This document shows positions 53,949 through 63,686 of a stretch of 64,000 bases of DNA, in pieces; position 1 is the stretch's first letter, and the number at the start of each line of letters is the position of its first letter. This DNA is from Gelidibacter mesophilus DSM 14095 (GTDB lineage: Bacteria; Bacteroidota; Bacteroidia; Flavobacteriales; Flavobacteriaceae). Both the position numbers and the translations under genes were made by a program. Below the pieces are notes generated by a model. That model ran no database searches. It had not been told where the DNA came from and saw nothing but the letters and a program-made list of their open reading frames with translations. The stretch spans positions 79,260 through 143,259 of the forward strand of contig NZ_AUHD01000010.1 of assembly GCF_000423005.1 (NCBI RefSeq), written 5' to 3'.

Positions 53949-55922
53949 TTAGTTTATAAGTTTATGAAACTCTTCAACTCTACTCTGGTCGCCTTGTATA
54001 TAAATTATGTCTCCCTGTTTAATTATTTCGTCAGGCTGTACACTTTCCAATAATTTATCCTTTCTTTTAATGGCCAATATATTGATGCCATAGAGTGCTC
54101 TTAGGTTCAATTCCTTTAGTGGTTTTCCTAAAATCTTATTGCTATCTGATCTCATGCGCAAACTTCTGATGTTGAAATCTGCCAGTTCACTTGTCCTGTA
54201 GGTTTTAGGGCCTTTTAACTCGCCTTTAAACAACTGATAATTGTCGGCCCTGACCTTATGGATAAGCTGGACGATATCGCCTTCAGGAACAAGAAAATTG
54301 TGCAGGATGTGTTCAAATATTTGTATGGATGTTTCAAATTCCTCCGGAATTACCTCATCGGCACCTAAGGCCAACAATTCAGAGGTTTCTTTAACATATC
54401 GCGTCCTGACCACTAAATATAATGAATCAGAAATTGCACGTATATTTTTAATAATATTTTGAGTGTCAGTATTTGCAGAAATTGCGACTACAGCTGCTCT
54501 GGCGCGTGAAAGATGGACTGTTTCAAGAATATGGTCATTTGTTGCATCACCAAAAATGATGGGCAAACCTTTTGCCTTTTCCCGCTTGACTATTTCAGCA
54601 TTAGTTTCTATGACAATAAAGGGAATGTTACTCGCCGTAGCCGCCTTAGCTAAATTGCTTCCATTGATTCCATATCCAATGATCACTAAATGATTTGATA
54701 AGGTGGGTTCGACAATTTCTTCGATCTTGCTTGCATCCAGATCTCTTTTTAACCCTAGCTTTCTTTTAACACCCAGAACTTTATCGGCAATACGCTCGGA
54801 AAAAATAATGACAAATGGCGTTAAAATCATGGATACGATTGAAACGGACAAAAAGTATTGGTTGGTTTGTGGGGTTAATAAATTATATTGAATGCCTATC
54901 TTAGAAAGAATAAAAGCAAATTCTCCAACTTGAAAAAGCGCCAAACCCGTTAAGATGGCAGTTTTGGTAGGATATTTGAGAATAGCCACGGCTATGGCCG
55001 CAACTGATGATTTTAATATAAGAACAATACATACCAAAAGTAGGATGATAGGAATATTGCTTAGGAAAAAACTCAAATCGAGCAGCATCCCTATAGATAC
55101 GAAAAAGAAACTGGTAAAAAGCTCACGAAAGGGAAGAATGATACTAGTGGCCTGATGGCTATATTCTGATTCTGAAATGATGAGTCCCGCGATAAAAGCG
55201 CCTAAGGCCAGAGATAATCCTATTTCTGCCGTTAGAAAAGCAATAGCAAAACAGAGAGTGATCGTGACCAAGAGGAAAAGTTCTTTACTGTTGGTCTTTG
55301 CCACGGCATGCATCAATCTGGGCACTACATATCGTGCACTGACATAAGTGAGCACAACAACTATGGCCGATTTAACCAATAACATCAAAATATCCATGGT
55401 GATATCACTAGATTCTCCAGCAATCATTGGCGTAACCAACATCATTGGCACCACTATGATGTCTTGAAATATTAGAATTGCCAAAGCATTTCTTGCATGC
55501 GGTGCAGAAATTTCTTGGCGATCTTGTAATGTTTTTAAAACGATGGCTGTACTTGATAGAGAAAATAGAAAGCCGACAAATACAGATTCGTTCCAAGAAT
55601 TTCCCAAAAAATGATAAACTAGGGCTGCAACACCTACGGTTAGTCCTACTTGTAAAAAGCCACCGATAAAAACAGTTTTTTTAATGGACACCAGTTGTTT
55701 AATGGATAGTTCCATTCCAATAACAAAGAGTAACAAGATTACCCCAACCTCAGATAGCGTTTCTACTTGCTCTACGGCTTCAATAAGACTCAAGCCATAA
55801 GGTCCTATAACGATTCCTGTCAATAGAAAACCGATGATAGAGGGGAGTTTTAGTCGCTGAAGCACAAAAACGATAACGACTGAAAACACTAGTAGTATAA
55901 GGATATCTTGTAATAATGGCAT
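53949..55922 (-). CDS. CPA2 cation/proton antiporter, KefB-like
   Basis: 657 residues: about twelve TM helices (1-380) with family motifs (LPSIIGFLLTGIVIGPYGL, GVILLLFVIGMELS, SSTAIVLKTLQD, IAFLTAEIGLSLALGAFIAG), a TrkA-N/RCK domain (HLVIIGYGINGSNLAKAA, NAD-binding GxGxxG, about 412-535) and a TrkA-C domain at the end (LGKPLKELNLRALYGINILAI...IIYIQGDQ). By family knowledge it moves K+ or Na+ against protons and is gated by cytosolic nucleotides. Paired with a Usp gene downstream. Confidence 0.95.
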   Translation of the reverse strand: MPLLQDILILLVFSVVIVFVLQRLKLPSIIGFLLTGIVIGPYGLSLIEAVEQVETLSEVGVILLLFVIGMELSIKQLVSIKKTVFIGGFLQVGLTVGVAALVYHFLGNSWNESVFVGFLFSLSSTAIVLKTLQDRQEISAPHARNALAILIFQDIIVVPMMLVTPMIAGESSDITMDILMLLVKSAIVVVLTYVSARYVVPRLMHAVAKTNSKELFLLVTITLCFAIAFLTAEIGLSLALGAFIAGLIISESEYSHQATSIILPFRELFTSFFFVSIGMLLDLSFFLSNIPIILLLVCIVLILKSSVAAIAVAILKYPTKTAILTGLALFQVGEFAFILSKIGIQYNLLTPQTNQYFLSVSIVSMILTPFVIIFSERIADKVLGVKRKLGLKRDLDASKIEEIVEPTLSNHLVIIGYGINGSNLAKAATASNIPFIVIETNAEIVKREKAKGLPIIFGDATNDHILETVHLSRARAAVVAISANTDTQNIIKNIRAISDSLYLVVRTRYVKETSELLALGADEVIPEEFETSIQIFEHILHNFLVPEGDIVQLIHKVRADNYQLFKGELKGPKTYRTSELADFNIRSLRMRSDSNKILGKPLKELNLRALYGINILAIKRKDKLLESVQPDEIIKQGDIIYIQGDQSRVEEFHKLIN

Positions 55923-56424
55923 ACGCTTTTGCTATTGTTGTATTTAATTTGTTTGAATTGATATTTTCCTGCGCCTCCATTTCCCCATAAGTACAGGAGT
56001 TGTTAAAGATAAACTAATGACGATTAAATATGAATCGATTTATCACTAAATATGTCTTATTTGTTGAGCTTCGCTATTTTATTCAGATCAAGGAAAAAAC
56101 TAGCGAAAGCTATGTCCGAGATGATGTGCAGACCATGTAGAGTTGTAGTTATGGTATGAGATTTATTGAAGAAGAGCCTAAAATGGCAAGATTGTAAATA
56201 GCTAATGCTTCGTTCTAGTTATTTTCATTTGATAAAAAAATGATCGGTCAGTACCTGGTAGTAAATTGTATATTGTACAGTTGTAATTTGTAAGCAGTAA
56301 TGGGTCCTAAACAATACATTTTTGCCGCAACCCAAGCAGCTCATGGTGGAATAGTTTTCAGTTTGCCCCGAAAACATACCAAAAAAAGGGGCTGGTACTC
56401 GCCCCGATCATTCCGCCTTTCGGC
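55923..56424. other. 500-bp gap with no supported gene
   Basis: AT-rich, with a weak inverted pair AGCTTCGCTA/TAGCGAAAGCT around 56067-56112, and a 35-codon + strand frame (MSYLLSFAILFRSRKK...) at 56052 that I do not accept. At its left edge the region should contain the promoter of the KefB-type gene, at its right edge the terminator of the DIP1984 gene. Confidence 0.5.
56381..56405 (-). terminator. Terminator of the DIP1984-family gene
   Basis: Minus strand: GGGGC, 8-nt loop, GCCCC followed by seven T (56405 down to 56381), 20 bp after the stop at 56425. Confidence 0.85.
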
Positions 56425-56892
56425 TTAATCTTTTAGCTCTGTAAGCCAATTAAGTTCTTGAATCTTGCTGTCAATCTCTCTAAATGACCTTCCGGTTTGA
56501 TCCATTTCAGTTTGTAGTTTTTTAATATCAATAGTTGTTTTAAGATCCGTAGCGCCACTATTTTCCACTTGTGCAGCGTACCTTATATGTCTTAGTTTCT
56601 CAGAAAGCATTTTTAAGGCATCCCTTTTGGCAAGTGCTTCCATCAAAGAACCTTCGTCTTCAACGGTTGTTTCATTATTGGTTTTATTAATTCTTATGAT
56701 TATAGCTTCTAAATCTTGTATTGATTTTCTCAGTTGCGCTAATAATTTATCAGGATCTTCTTGAGGTCGTTTATCATCCGAAACAATAAGCAGGGGTCTA
56801 ATTCTATTTTGAAGATGTTCTATTTTCTTCATAAGATCTGCTCTTATCAAGAGTCCTTCAGCAAGTTTCATTTTTTTGATTTCTTGTGTCAT
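56425..56892 (-). CDS. DIP1984-family protein
   Basis: 155-residue all-helical coiled protein: MKLAEGLLIRADLMKKIEHLQNRI, then RDALKMLSEKLRHIRYAAQVENSG and the C-terminal SKIQELNWLTELKD. This is the DIP1984 (septicolysin-like) family pattern, whose function is not established. It is the third gene of a minus-strand run DUF981-VOC-DIP1984 with short gaps (17 and 86 bp) and ends in a clear terminator. Confidence 0.88.
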   Translation of the reverse strand: MTQEIKKMKLAEGLLIRADLMKKIEHLQNRIRPLLIVSDDKRPQEDPDKLLAQLRKSIQDLEAIIIRINKTNNETTVEDEGSLMEALAKRDALKMLSEKLRHIRYAAQVENSGATDLKTTIDIKKLQTEMDQTGRSFREIDSKIQELNWLTELKD

Positions 56893-56978
56893 CTGTCTTT
56901 TTTTTAAGTTTAGTAGCGGATTAATCAGTTTTAAAACAAGTAAATGCTTTAAACAATAAAACCAAATGTCAAGTTGTA

Positions 56979-57488
56979 TTATTTTTTTGGACCATGAGGG
57001 CCTACATTATGCAATTCATAGGACTGAGAGTACACTTCTATACTATTGCCAAATGGATCTTCGGCAAAAGCCATGATATAAGGTTTTTCATCAGGATACA
57101 TGACTTGAGGGGACATGGTTATTTTACCGCCTCCTGCTACTATTTGTTCTAATAATACTGCGGGTTCTGGATGCTGCACACAAAAATGTGACAAACCCAT
57201 ATTAAAGGAATTGCTTGTTGTTTTAGCGTCATTATTTAATTCAAATTCAAACAGTTCAAATCCCATTCCGTCGGCACTTGAAAGGTGTGCGAAGCTAAAA
57301 GATTTCCATCCTTTTCCATACACTAATTTGCTGATTCTTGATAAATTGTCTTTGTTATGTTCAGAAACTTTAATGGGACCAGAAATATGGTACCACCCCA
57401 TTATTTCAGTATAAAATTCAATCGCTTTTTCAAGATTTGGTACGGTTATACCGATATGAGAAAAATTGATAGGATACATTTTGTTCAT
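56979..57488 (-). CDS. VOC/glyoxalase-superfamily protein
   Basis: 169 residues with the two-beta-alpha-beta-beta-beta unit pattern: INFSHIGITVPNLEKAIEFYTEIMGW (His in the metal site), LSHFCVQHPEPAVLLEQIVAGGG (second His) and FAEDPFGNSIEVYSQ (Glu). The three metal ligands make it a plausible metal-dependent enzyme (lyase, dioxygenase or isomerase); the substrate is unknown. Same operon as the DUF981-like gene, 17 bp downstream of it. Confidence 0.92.
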   Translation of the reverse strand: MNKMYPINFSHIGITVPNLEKAIEFYTEIMGWYHISGPIKVSEHNKDNLSRISKLVYGKGWKSFSFAHLSSADGMGFELFEFELNNDAKTTSNSFNMGLSHFCVQHPEPAVLLEQIVAGGGKITMSPQVMYPDEKPYIMAFAEDPFGNSIEVYSQSYELHNVGPHGPKK

Positions 57489-57505
57489 GATTTTTCGTTT
57501 TATTT

Positions 57506-58228
57506 CTATCCCATTGTATTGACAATAAGACCGATATGTGTAAAAAAGTTAAAGGCACCAAACAGTAAGAATACCATTCCGAGGCCATATAATAATATGT
57601 AGGAGATTTTCAAGGTTGAAGTCAGCGTCGTGTTTCCTTCTGAAAAATATTTAAATACCGTCGGCATTAATAGAGATGCGACCCCTGTAAAGGCCCATAA
57701 TGCTGAAATGAAAATAGCCTCCACTAAAGGGTAGTCTGCAAAGTAACCCGTTAAAGGTTCTTCAGCGGGGGCCGAAAAAAGTTGATAAGTGACACCGGCA
57801 AAACCGATGGCAATTAAAGCAAGTCCTAAACCATAAAAGAAATATTTAAATTGTTTTCCTATTTTACCAATAGGAATGAGAGCATTTTTAGTTTCAATTA
57901 ATAAACCTGATTTTTTCCAGAAATAGAAAGAGAAAGCCAACAGAATTGTGCCAAAGGCTAAAGAGGGTTCTCCAAAAACAATGTTATCAAAAGGAAAATA
58001 GGTTGCTAAGGGCCAAGTAAGTGTCATGTGAAGCCCCGTAAGAAATAATATCATTCCTAAAACGCCTAAATTCAATGACCAACCAATAGGTTCTATTTCC
58101 TTTTTTTGTATGATGTCTTTACCAATTGTGGCAAGTGAGCAGAGTGCTGCACCTACTGCCACGGCCATAATGGTATTGTAAATGGGCATATTTACCCAAT
58201 CTATGATGAGTCCTTGTTCTTCTTGCAT
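57506..58228 (-). CDS. Seven-TM protein of DUF981 type
   Basis: 240 residues, about seven hydrophobic segments (22-42, 52-72, 88-108, 120-145, 166-186, 192-212, 215-238). The pattern MAVAVGAALCSLATIGKDI and GMILFLTGLHMTLTWPL...FGEPSLAFG is what I recall of DUF981 proteins; function is unknown. It starts a three-gene minus-strand unit with VOC and DIP1984. Its promoter should lie in the 250 bp before the catalase terminator hairpin. Confidence 0.75.
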   Translation of the reverse strand: MQEEQGLIIDWVNMPIYNTIMAVAVGAALCSLATIGKDIIQKKEIEPIGWSLNLGVLGMILFLTGLHMTLTWPLATYFPFDNIVFGEPSLAFGTILLAFSFYFWKKSGLLIETKNALIPIGKIGKQFKYFFYGLGLALIAIGFAGVTYQLFSAPAEEPLTGYFADYPLVEAIFISALWAFTGVASLLMPTVFKYFSEGNTTLTSTLKISYILLYGLGMVFLLFGAFNFFTHIGLIVNTMG

Positions 58229-58408
58229 TTTATTTATATTTCTGATAGTTATAATTCATTGCCATCTGTGGATTTTAATTCCTCATGCTTTTGGTTATCC
58301 AAAACCAAATTTTCTGTGCAAACCTCGTGTGCTTGTCCGCCAGTGCCTGTGGTATTGGGAGAGGTTCTCGATTGAAAAAAACATTTGATTAATTTTTTTC
58401 CAAAAGGT

Positions 58409-58447
58409 ATTGCCATAGATAAACGACAATCTGCTATCTATGGCAAT
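58409..58447 (-). terminator. Stem-loop after catalase
   Basis: ATTGCCATAGAT (58409-58420) pairs exactly with ATCTATGGCAAT (58436-58447) over a 15-nt loop, 31 bp after the catalase stop. The downstream sequence on the minus strand is only moderately T-rich. Confidence 0.6.
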
Positions 58448-58478
58448 GTTTTAAGTCAATTAAAATGATTTACAAATC

Positions 58479-59993
58479 TTATCCATGGGTAGGTTTTGGC
58501 GCCCATCTATCATAAGGAGTCAAGTCAAAATTGTTGACTTCGTCCATGGTCAATCCAAGTGCTTTTGCTACGCCTTGCCCATATTCAGGGTCGGCTTTAA
58601 AACAGTTTCTGATATGTCTGATCTGGATAAATTTTTCAGCGCCGCCCACCTGAGCTGCAGTATTATTGAATAATAAGTCTTCCTTTCCATCCGCCTTGAT
58701 AATACGGAACAAATCACCAGGCTGAGTGAAGTAATCTTCATCATCGTCCCTGAAATTGTGTGCATAAGCACTACCGTCCAATTCTAAAGGTGGTTCTTTT
58801 GCCTCAGGCTGTTCTTGCCACTCACCGTAGCTATTAGGATTATAATGTAAAGTGCCCCCATGGTTGCCATCTACACGCATCGTTCCATCTCTGTGATTGG
58901 AATGATAAGGGCAGGTTGGTTTGTTCACCGGAATTTGATAGTGATTCACGCCCAATCTGTAACGTTGTGCATCTCCATACGAAAATAATCTTCCTTGTAG
59001 CATCTTGTCAGGTGAGAACCCAATTCCAGGAACAATATTTGTTGGATTAAAAGCTGCTTGCTCGACATCTTGGAAATAATTTTCTGGATTTCTGTTCAAC
59101 TCAAATTCACCAACAGGAATCAGCGGGAAATCTTTTTTGGACCAAACCTTAGTCAGGTCGAAGGGATGGAAGCGGTATGTTTTTGCTTCTTCTTCTGTCA
59201 TCACTTGAATAAACATTTTCCATTTTGGGAAATCCTTCTTTTCAATAGCATCAAAAAGATCCCTTTGAGACGACTCGCGGTCAATTCCGACGAGTTCAAC
59301 GGCTTCTTTATCAGTATAGTTTTCGATACCTTGTTGCGTTACAAAATGGAACTTTACCCAATGTCTAATATTCTCCTTGTTGATCAAGCTATACGTGTGG
59401 CTTCCAAAACCGTGCATGTGTCTGTAACCCGTAGGGATACCACGATCACTCATTATTATGGTAACTTGGTGTAAAGATTCGGGGAGTAAAGTCCAAAAGT
59501 CCCAGTTATTATTTGGGCTTCTTAAATTGGTTTTAGGATCACGTTTTACCGCACGGTTTAAGTCAGGAAATTTCATCGGGTCACGAAAGAAAAATACGGG
59601 CGTATTATTTCCAACCAAATCCCAAATGCCTTCTTCAGTATAAAACTTCAGAGCAAAACCTCTGATGTCCCTTTCAGCATCTGCGGCGCCTCTTTCTCCA
59701 GCTACGGTAGAAAATCGGCTAAACATGTCTGTCTTTTTCCCTACTTCATTAAAAATATGTGCTTTAGTGTATTTTGAAATATCGTGTGTCACAGTAAAAG
59801 TTCCGAAAGCACCTGAGCCTTTTGCATGCATTCTTCTCTCAGGAATGACCTCTCTATCAAAATTTGCCATTTTTTCAAGAAACCAAGCATCCTGCATCAG
59901 CATTGGACCCCGAGGTCCTGCGGTTTGCACGTTCTGATTATCTCCAACTGGAGCTCCAGTCTGTCGGGTTAGTTTTGGTTTTTTATCATCCAT
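58479..59993 (-). CDS. katA: Monofunctional heme catalase, small-subunit type
   Basis: 504 residues, full length for small-subunit catalases. Catalytic His56 in [12 protein letters not shown], distal Asn in [11 protein letters not shown], and the proximal heme Tyr in [14 protein letters not shown] are present. It breaks hydrogen peroxide to water and oxygen. It stands alone with its own stem-loop and about 240 bp upstream. The OxyR-like gene at 3.2 kb is a natural regulator, but no site was identified. Confidence 0.97.
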   Translation of the reverse strand: MDDKKPKLTRQTGAPVGDNQNVQTAGPRGPMLMQDAWFLEKMANFDREVIPERRMHAKGSGAFGTFTVTHDISKYTKAHIFNEVGKKTDMFSRFSTVAGERGAADAERDIRGFALKFYTEEGIWDLVGNNTPVFFFRDPMKFPDLNRAVKRDPKTNLRSPNNNWDFWTLLPESLHQVTIIMSDRGIPTGYRHMHGFGSHTYSLINKENIRHWVKFHFVTQQGIENYTDKEAVELVGIDRESSQRDLFDAIEKKDFPKWKMFIQVMTEEEAKTYRFHPFDLTKVWSKKDFPLIPVGEFELNRNPENYFQDVEQAAFNPTNIVPGIGFSPDKMLQGRLFSYGDAQRYRLGVNHYQIPVNKPTCPYHSNHRDGTMRVDGNHGGTLHYNPNSYGEWQEQPEAKEPPLELDGSAYAHNFRDDDEDYFTQPGDLFRIIKADGKEDLLFNNTAAQVGGAEKFIQIRHIRNCFKADPEYGQGVAKALGLTMDEVNNFDLTPYDRWAPKPTHG

Positions 59994-60232
59994 TGGTTTA
60001 GGTTTTTTAAATTAGTTATTTATTTAATCAATTTACAAATATTTCCGTTACTTGCCAGAGCGCTCCAAAAGTATTTAACAAGAGTTTAACCGTTATAAAT
60101 TATTTGGTGCGATCCCATAATAAAAGAAGTTTTATTCATCAACGGGAATTGCATATCATTGCTTGTTATGATGTATTATATCACTATTTGGTACCATAGA
60201 AATTCTATTTTTGTTTAACATTAGGTCCTGTT

Positions 60233-61081
60233 TTAAATACGGTTTTTTAAGACTAGCACAGGAACTGGCGTTCGATAGCCAAGCACATTTGTCAAAGGCT
60301 TAGAAATCAGTCTGTTAAAAAAATTGCGTTTTTGGTTAATAAATGCCACCATATCACTATCGTGTGTATCGATAAAATTATTGATTCCATCATGTACTGA
60401 TGTCTTTTCCAGTTCATGAAAAGTATGTTCGACATCTTTAAACAGGGTTTCCAGCAATTTTTTATTGCCTAGTTGTAAAAGGTTTAATGTCTCTGACTCC
60501 TTTACATGTAAAACCTGAATATTGGCGCTATGCATTTGTGCAATATTTATTAAGTACGTGAGCTCCCTTCGTTTAAATGGCGTTTTAAAATCGGTGGGGA
60601 ATGCGATTTGCTTAGGTGGCATAAAATCTACGTCTTCAGGGATTGCTAATACAGGGCAAGTTGTTATGTTTTCCATTATATTGATGGAGTTCATACCAAA
60701 AACAACTGTTCTGGAACTGGTACTGCCTTTGGTTCCCATAACAACGATATCAATATCGTGCTTTACAATGGTATCATTTACACCTTCAAGTAAGGAACTG
60801 TGGCTTGATATGGTATGGTAGCTATGATTTGGGCTTTTAGCTTGCAGATCAAGTGTGTGCATCAGGTTTTTAAAACCTTCTATAGTATTTGGTGCTTTGA
60901 TGTCATAAGAAAGCTCTCCTGCATAATTATGGATGTGACTGTTGATGCGATACCCGACTTCACGAAATGTATTCAGAAAATAAAATGTGCATTTGTGTTC
61001 CGAATAAAGCTCCAACGCATATTTGGACGCATCGAGGGCATTCTTTGAAAAATCCGTGAGTACCAATATACGTTTGTCCAT
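60233..61081 (-). CDS. Tandem universal stress protein, copy B
   Basis: 282 residues with two UspA-like domains (about 1-150 and 155-282). First: ILVLTDFSKNALDASKYALELYSEH and VVMGTKGSTSSRTVVFGMNSINIMENITTCPVLAIP, which contains the ATP-binding loop (GTKGSTSSRTVVFGMNS). Second: IAFPTDFKTPFKRRELTYLINIAQ and a degenerate loop. It is not close to copy A by eye, so they are old paralogs. Single gene, ends towards catalase. Confidence 0.93.
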   Translation of the reverse strand: MDKRILVLTDFSKNALDASKYALELYSEHKCTFYFLNTFREVGYRINSHIHNYAGELSYDIKAPNTIEGFKNLMHTLDLQAKSPNHSYHTISSHSSLLEGVNDTIVKHDIDIVVMGTKGSTSSRTVVFGMNSINIMENITTCPVLAIPEDVDFMPPKQIAFPTDFKTPFKRRELTYLINIAQMHSANIQVLHVKESETLNLLQLGNKKLLETLFKDVEHTFHELEKTSVHDGINNFIDTHDSDMVAFINQKRNFFNRLISKPLTNVLGYRTPVPVLVLKNRI

Positions 61082-61269
61082 CAGTAAAACTGAAGTGTCT
61101 GCACCAGAAGCGCATTAATTTTTATTAAACACCAATATAATCATTTTTGAGTTATGCTTAACTCACTCGCTTTTCTAATGGCGAGCTTTCTGTCAGTAAA
61201 TAAAACCTCAAATATCTTAAAGACCCTTGCACTTTAAATGTCGCCTATAGAATTATAGGAAATAAAAAA

Positions 61270-61296
61270 CCAGTAAGAATACTACATTCTTACTGG
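61270..61296 (-). terminator. Terminator of the MliC-like lipoprotein gene
   Basis: CCAGTAAGAA, 7-nt loop, TTCTTACTGG (61270-61296), followed on the minus strand by TTTTTTATT. It lies 25 bp after the stop at 61322. Confidence 0.85.
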
Positions 61297-61321
61297 CAAG
61301 TCATAGAGTTTTTAATTGCTA

Positions 61322-61891
61322 TTAATTTTCAAATACGGTTTTTCCATCTTTTGATAATTCATAATGATCTCCTTTACCTCTCAATTCATATGTGTCATTA
61401 TGATACCAAATTCCTGAGGCTGCCTTCTTTTGGACTAAATCTATTTGGTCGCCACCGTTCAAATAGGCTTTAACGGTACCTTCTGAATTATTGAAGGTCA
61501 TATTTAAAACATCACCGCTGGTGCTTTTGGACTCAACATTGACAATATCATCTTGATGTTCAAAAATAACGTTTCCATTTTTTGAGAGTTGGATGTCGTT
61601 CCCTTTACCTCTCAATTCGTAATTTTCATTTTTATACCAAATACCTGAGGCGGATTTTTCCTGAATCAAGTCAATTGTTTCTCCGTTATAAGTTATAGTG
61701 GCTGTTCCTTTTGTGTTGTTATAAATTATGTCTAATGTTTTTCCGTTCTTGTCAGTTGAAGTAGATTTTACAATATCATCAGCAACAGTTTCTGTCGTTG
61801 GGCGTTCTGCATTATTCTGTTTAGGTGTTTCTTTACAAGAATTTAAAAATAATGTGGCTAATACGCCCATAGTTAAAATATGCTTTGTCAT
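61322..61891 (-). CDS. Lipoprotein with two tandem MliC-like domains
   Basis: 189 residues. Lipobox LNSC (Cys about 19), a short Asn/Thr/Glu-rich linker, then two similar repeats: about 50-112 (NNTKGTATITYNGETIDLIQ, SASGIWYKNENYELRGKG, VIFEHQ) and about 117-188 (NNSEGTVKAYLNGGDQIDLVQ, AASGIWYHNDTYELRGKG, VFEN). The SGxxY...KG pattern is that of MliC, the lysozyme inhibitor domain. The duplication is clear; inhibition of lysozyme is inferred from the family. Ends in a strong terminator. Confidence 0.85.
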   Translation of the reverse strand: MTKHILTMGVLATLFLNSCKETPKQNNAERPTTETVADDIVKSTSTDKNGKTLDIIYNNTKGTATITYNGETIDLIQEKSASGIWYKNENYELRGKGNDIQLSKNGNVIFEHQDDIVNVESKSTSGDVLNMTFNNSEGTVKAYLNGGDQIDLVQKKAASGIWYHNDTYELRGKGDHYELSKDGKTVFEN

Positions 61892-62004
61892 GCTTTAATT
61901 AATTTTTAAAAGTTTAAGTTTTATTTCTTATTTCCATTGGTTGCAAATACTTTGCCATTTTAACTGGAACCTATCGATATTTACTATTTTCCTTACTGAA
62001 AATC

Positions 62005-62038
62005 AAAAACGGTTTGAGAATCAACTCAAACCGTTTTT
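62005..62038. terminator. Terminator between the cytosolic YceI gene and the MliC-like gene
   Basis: AAAAACGGTTTGAG, loop AATCAA, CTCAAACCGTTTTT; perfect 14-bp arms. It ends the YceI gene that stops at 62099 and is bidirectional in form. Confidence 0.85.
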
Positions 62039-62098
62039 ATTGGGTCTTTAGAAACATAAAATTGCTTTTCCATCAACCTCTGTTAGTGACGAATTGTC

Positions 62099-62620
62099 TT
62101 AAGCCTGTTTGATAAACTGTACGTCTACCACTAATCTTACTTTGTCAGAAACTACGATACTTCCTGCTTCGGTAATACCGTTCCAAGTTAAATTGAAGTC
62201 TTTTCTGCTAATCTCTCCATTAATTTCAAATCCAGCCTTAGTTTGTCCATAAGGATCTACTGCAACACCATTAAATTCTGCATTTAAAGTAACTTCTTTA
62301 GTGACATCTCTTATGGTGAGATTACCAGTTAATTTATTGCCATCAAATGATTTTGAAGTGAATTTCAAGTCTGGAAATTTTTCAGAATTGAAAAAATCGT
62401 CCGATTTTAAGTGCGTATCCCTATCGTCATTTTTGGTGTTGATTGATGCTGTTTTTGCGCTAAAATCTAAACTAGCGCCGTTGAAATCATCACCATTTGT
62501 TTTTGCAGTTGCCTGAAAATCTTCAAAATGACCAGTTACTGTTGAGATCATCATATGCTTTACTTTAAAAGCGATTTCTGAATGTGCGTTGTCAATTGAC
62601 CAATTTGTGTTGTTATTCAT
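62099..62620 (-). CDS. YceI-family protein, cytosolic
   Basis: 173 residues with no signal peptide: NWSIDNAHSEIAFKVKHMMISTVTGHF at the start, the conserved NTKNDDRDTHLKSDDFFNSEKFPDLKFTSKSF block and NGEISRKDFNLTWNG...SDKVRLVVDVQF at the end. It is the lipocalin-like polyisoprenoid-binding fold. Last gene of the pirin-GNAT-yceI unit, 32 bp after GNAT, and has its own terminator. Confidence 0.93.
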   Translation of the reverse strand: MNNNTNWSIDNAHSEIAFKVKHMMISTVTGHFEDFQATAKTNGDDFNGASLDFSAKTASINTKNDDRDTHLKSDDFFNSEKFPDLKFTSKSFDGNKLTGNLTIRDVTKEVTLNAEFNGVAVDPYGQTKAGFEINGEISRKDFNLTWNGITEAGSIVVSDKVRLVVDVQFIKQA

Positions 62621-62652
62621 TTTTTAAATATTTAAGTGTTAATTTTTATTTA

Positions 62653-62937
62653 TTACTGTTTTAATACGTCCTGAATGTCTGTTAGCTTCTTAAACATGGC
62701 ACTTGCAAAAGGGCATAATGGCAGAATTTTAACATGTTTTTCTCGCGCCATTTCTGCTACTTTATATAGCATTTGCTTACCAATTGATTTGCCTTCAAAA
62801 TTTGTTTCTACTTCAGTATGGTCAATGATTATAAAATCTGAACCAGCGATGGAGTAGGTCATTTTACCGGCCGTTACGCCATTTTCAGTCGCCATTGCAA
62901 AGCCTTTGTTTTCTCTTTCTACAATACGTATTTCCAT
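62653..62937 (-). CDS. Small GNAT-type N-acetyltransferase (YjdJ-like)
   Basis: 94-residue minimal GNAT domain: GKMTYSIAGSDFIIIDHTEVETNFEGKSIGKQMLYKVAEMAREKHVKILPLCPFASAMFKK. The GKSIGKQM segment is the acetyl-CoA pyrophosphate loop, and the C-terminal CPFAxxxFKK is typical of this short subfamily (YjdJ/Gtt1p-like). Starts 17 bp after the pirin stop; targets are unknown. Confidence 0.92.
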   Translation of the reverse strand: MEIRIVERENKGFAMATENGVTAGKMTYSIAGSDFIIIDHTEVETNFEGKSIGKQMLYKVAEMAREKHVKILPLCPFASAMFKKLTDIQDVLKQ

Positions 62938-62954
62938 GTGATATGCCTGCTTAA

Positions 62955-63686
62955 TTAAAGACTCATTGGAACTTCCATTAAGAGAACGCGGGCATTCTCT
63001 GTTGCTTTGACCTTAAAGGAATCTGTGTTCCAAATCCCCATGCCGTCTCTTCTGGAAAGCTTGACATCATTGATTTCTACGTCACCTTCAAGAATAAACG
63101 CATAGACCCCATTTCCTTCTTTTTTGATGCTGTAGTCATCGGAACTTCCTTTGGAGAAATCTCCTATATGTAACCAAGCATCTTGATGGATCCATACGCC
63201 TTGATCCTCTTTGTTAGGAGAAAGTATCTGATAAAATTCATTTTTCTTTGCAATATCCTTAAGAGAGATTTGATCATATTTTGGCTTGACATTTTTTTCG
63301 TTTGGAATGACCCAGATCTGAAGGAATTTCACTTGTTTGTCACTGTTTTTATTTTTCTCTGAATGGGTGACGCCCGTACCTGCACTCATGGCCTGTACAT
63401 CACCTTCTTTAATGACGGTGGAATTTCCCATACTGTCTATATGTTCCAAATCGCCCTCTAAAGGAATGGATATGATTTCCATATTATCGTGAGGGTGAGT
63501 GCCAAAACCCATTCCTGCTTGTACGCTATCGTCATTAAGAACGCGCAATACTCCAAAATTCATTCGTTCTGGGTTGTGGTAATTGGCAAAACTAAATGTA
63601 TGACGGGAATTTAACCAACCGTGAGCAGCGTTTCCTCGTGTGTCTGCTTTGTGAATTATTGTGTAGAGGTCAGTATCTAAATACAT
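62955..63686 (-). CDS. Pirin-family cupin protein
   Basis: About 243 residues from ATG at 63686 (MYLDTDLYTIIHKADTRG); the ATG at 63707, 7 codons upstream, is possible but lies at the IS boundary. Two cupin domains: N-terminal metal-type motif HPHDNMEIISIPLEGDLEHIDSMGN with later GVTHSEKN (His, His, Glu, His), and a weaker C-terminal one. Pirins act as quercetinases or iron-dependent redox regulators; this one's role is unknown. It heads the pirin-GNAT-yceI unit. An IS element has its reading frame starting 9-30 bp away. Confidence 0.92.
   Translation of the reverse strand: MYLDTDLYTIIHKADTRGNAAHGWLNSRHTFSFANYHNPERMNFGVLRVLNDDSVQAGMGFGTHPHDNMEIISIPLEGDLEHIDSMGNSTVIKEGDVQAMSAGTGVTHSEKNKNSDKQVKFLQIWVIPNEKNVKPKYDQISLKDIAKKNEFYQILSPNKEDQGVWIHQDAWLHIGDFSKGSSDDYSIKKEGNGVYAFILEGDVEINDVKLSRRDGMGIWNTDSFKVKATENARVLLMEVPMSL

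Noticed and set aside
56052..56159. 35-codon + strand frame in the 500-bp gap
   Set aside because: Basic, Cys/Met-rich, no leader or terminator, no recognised family.
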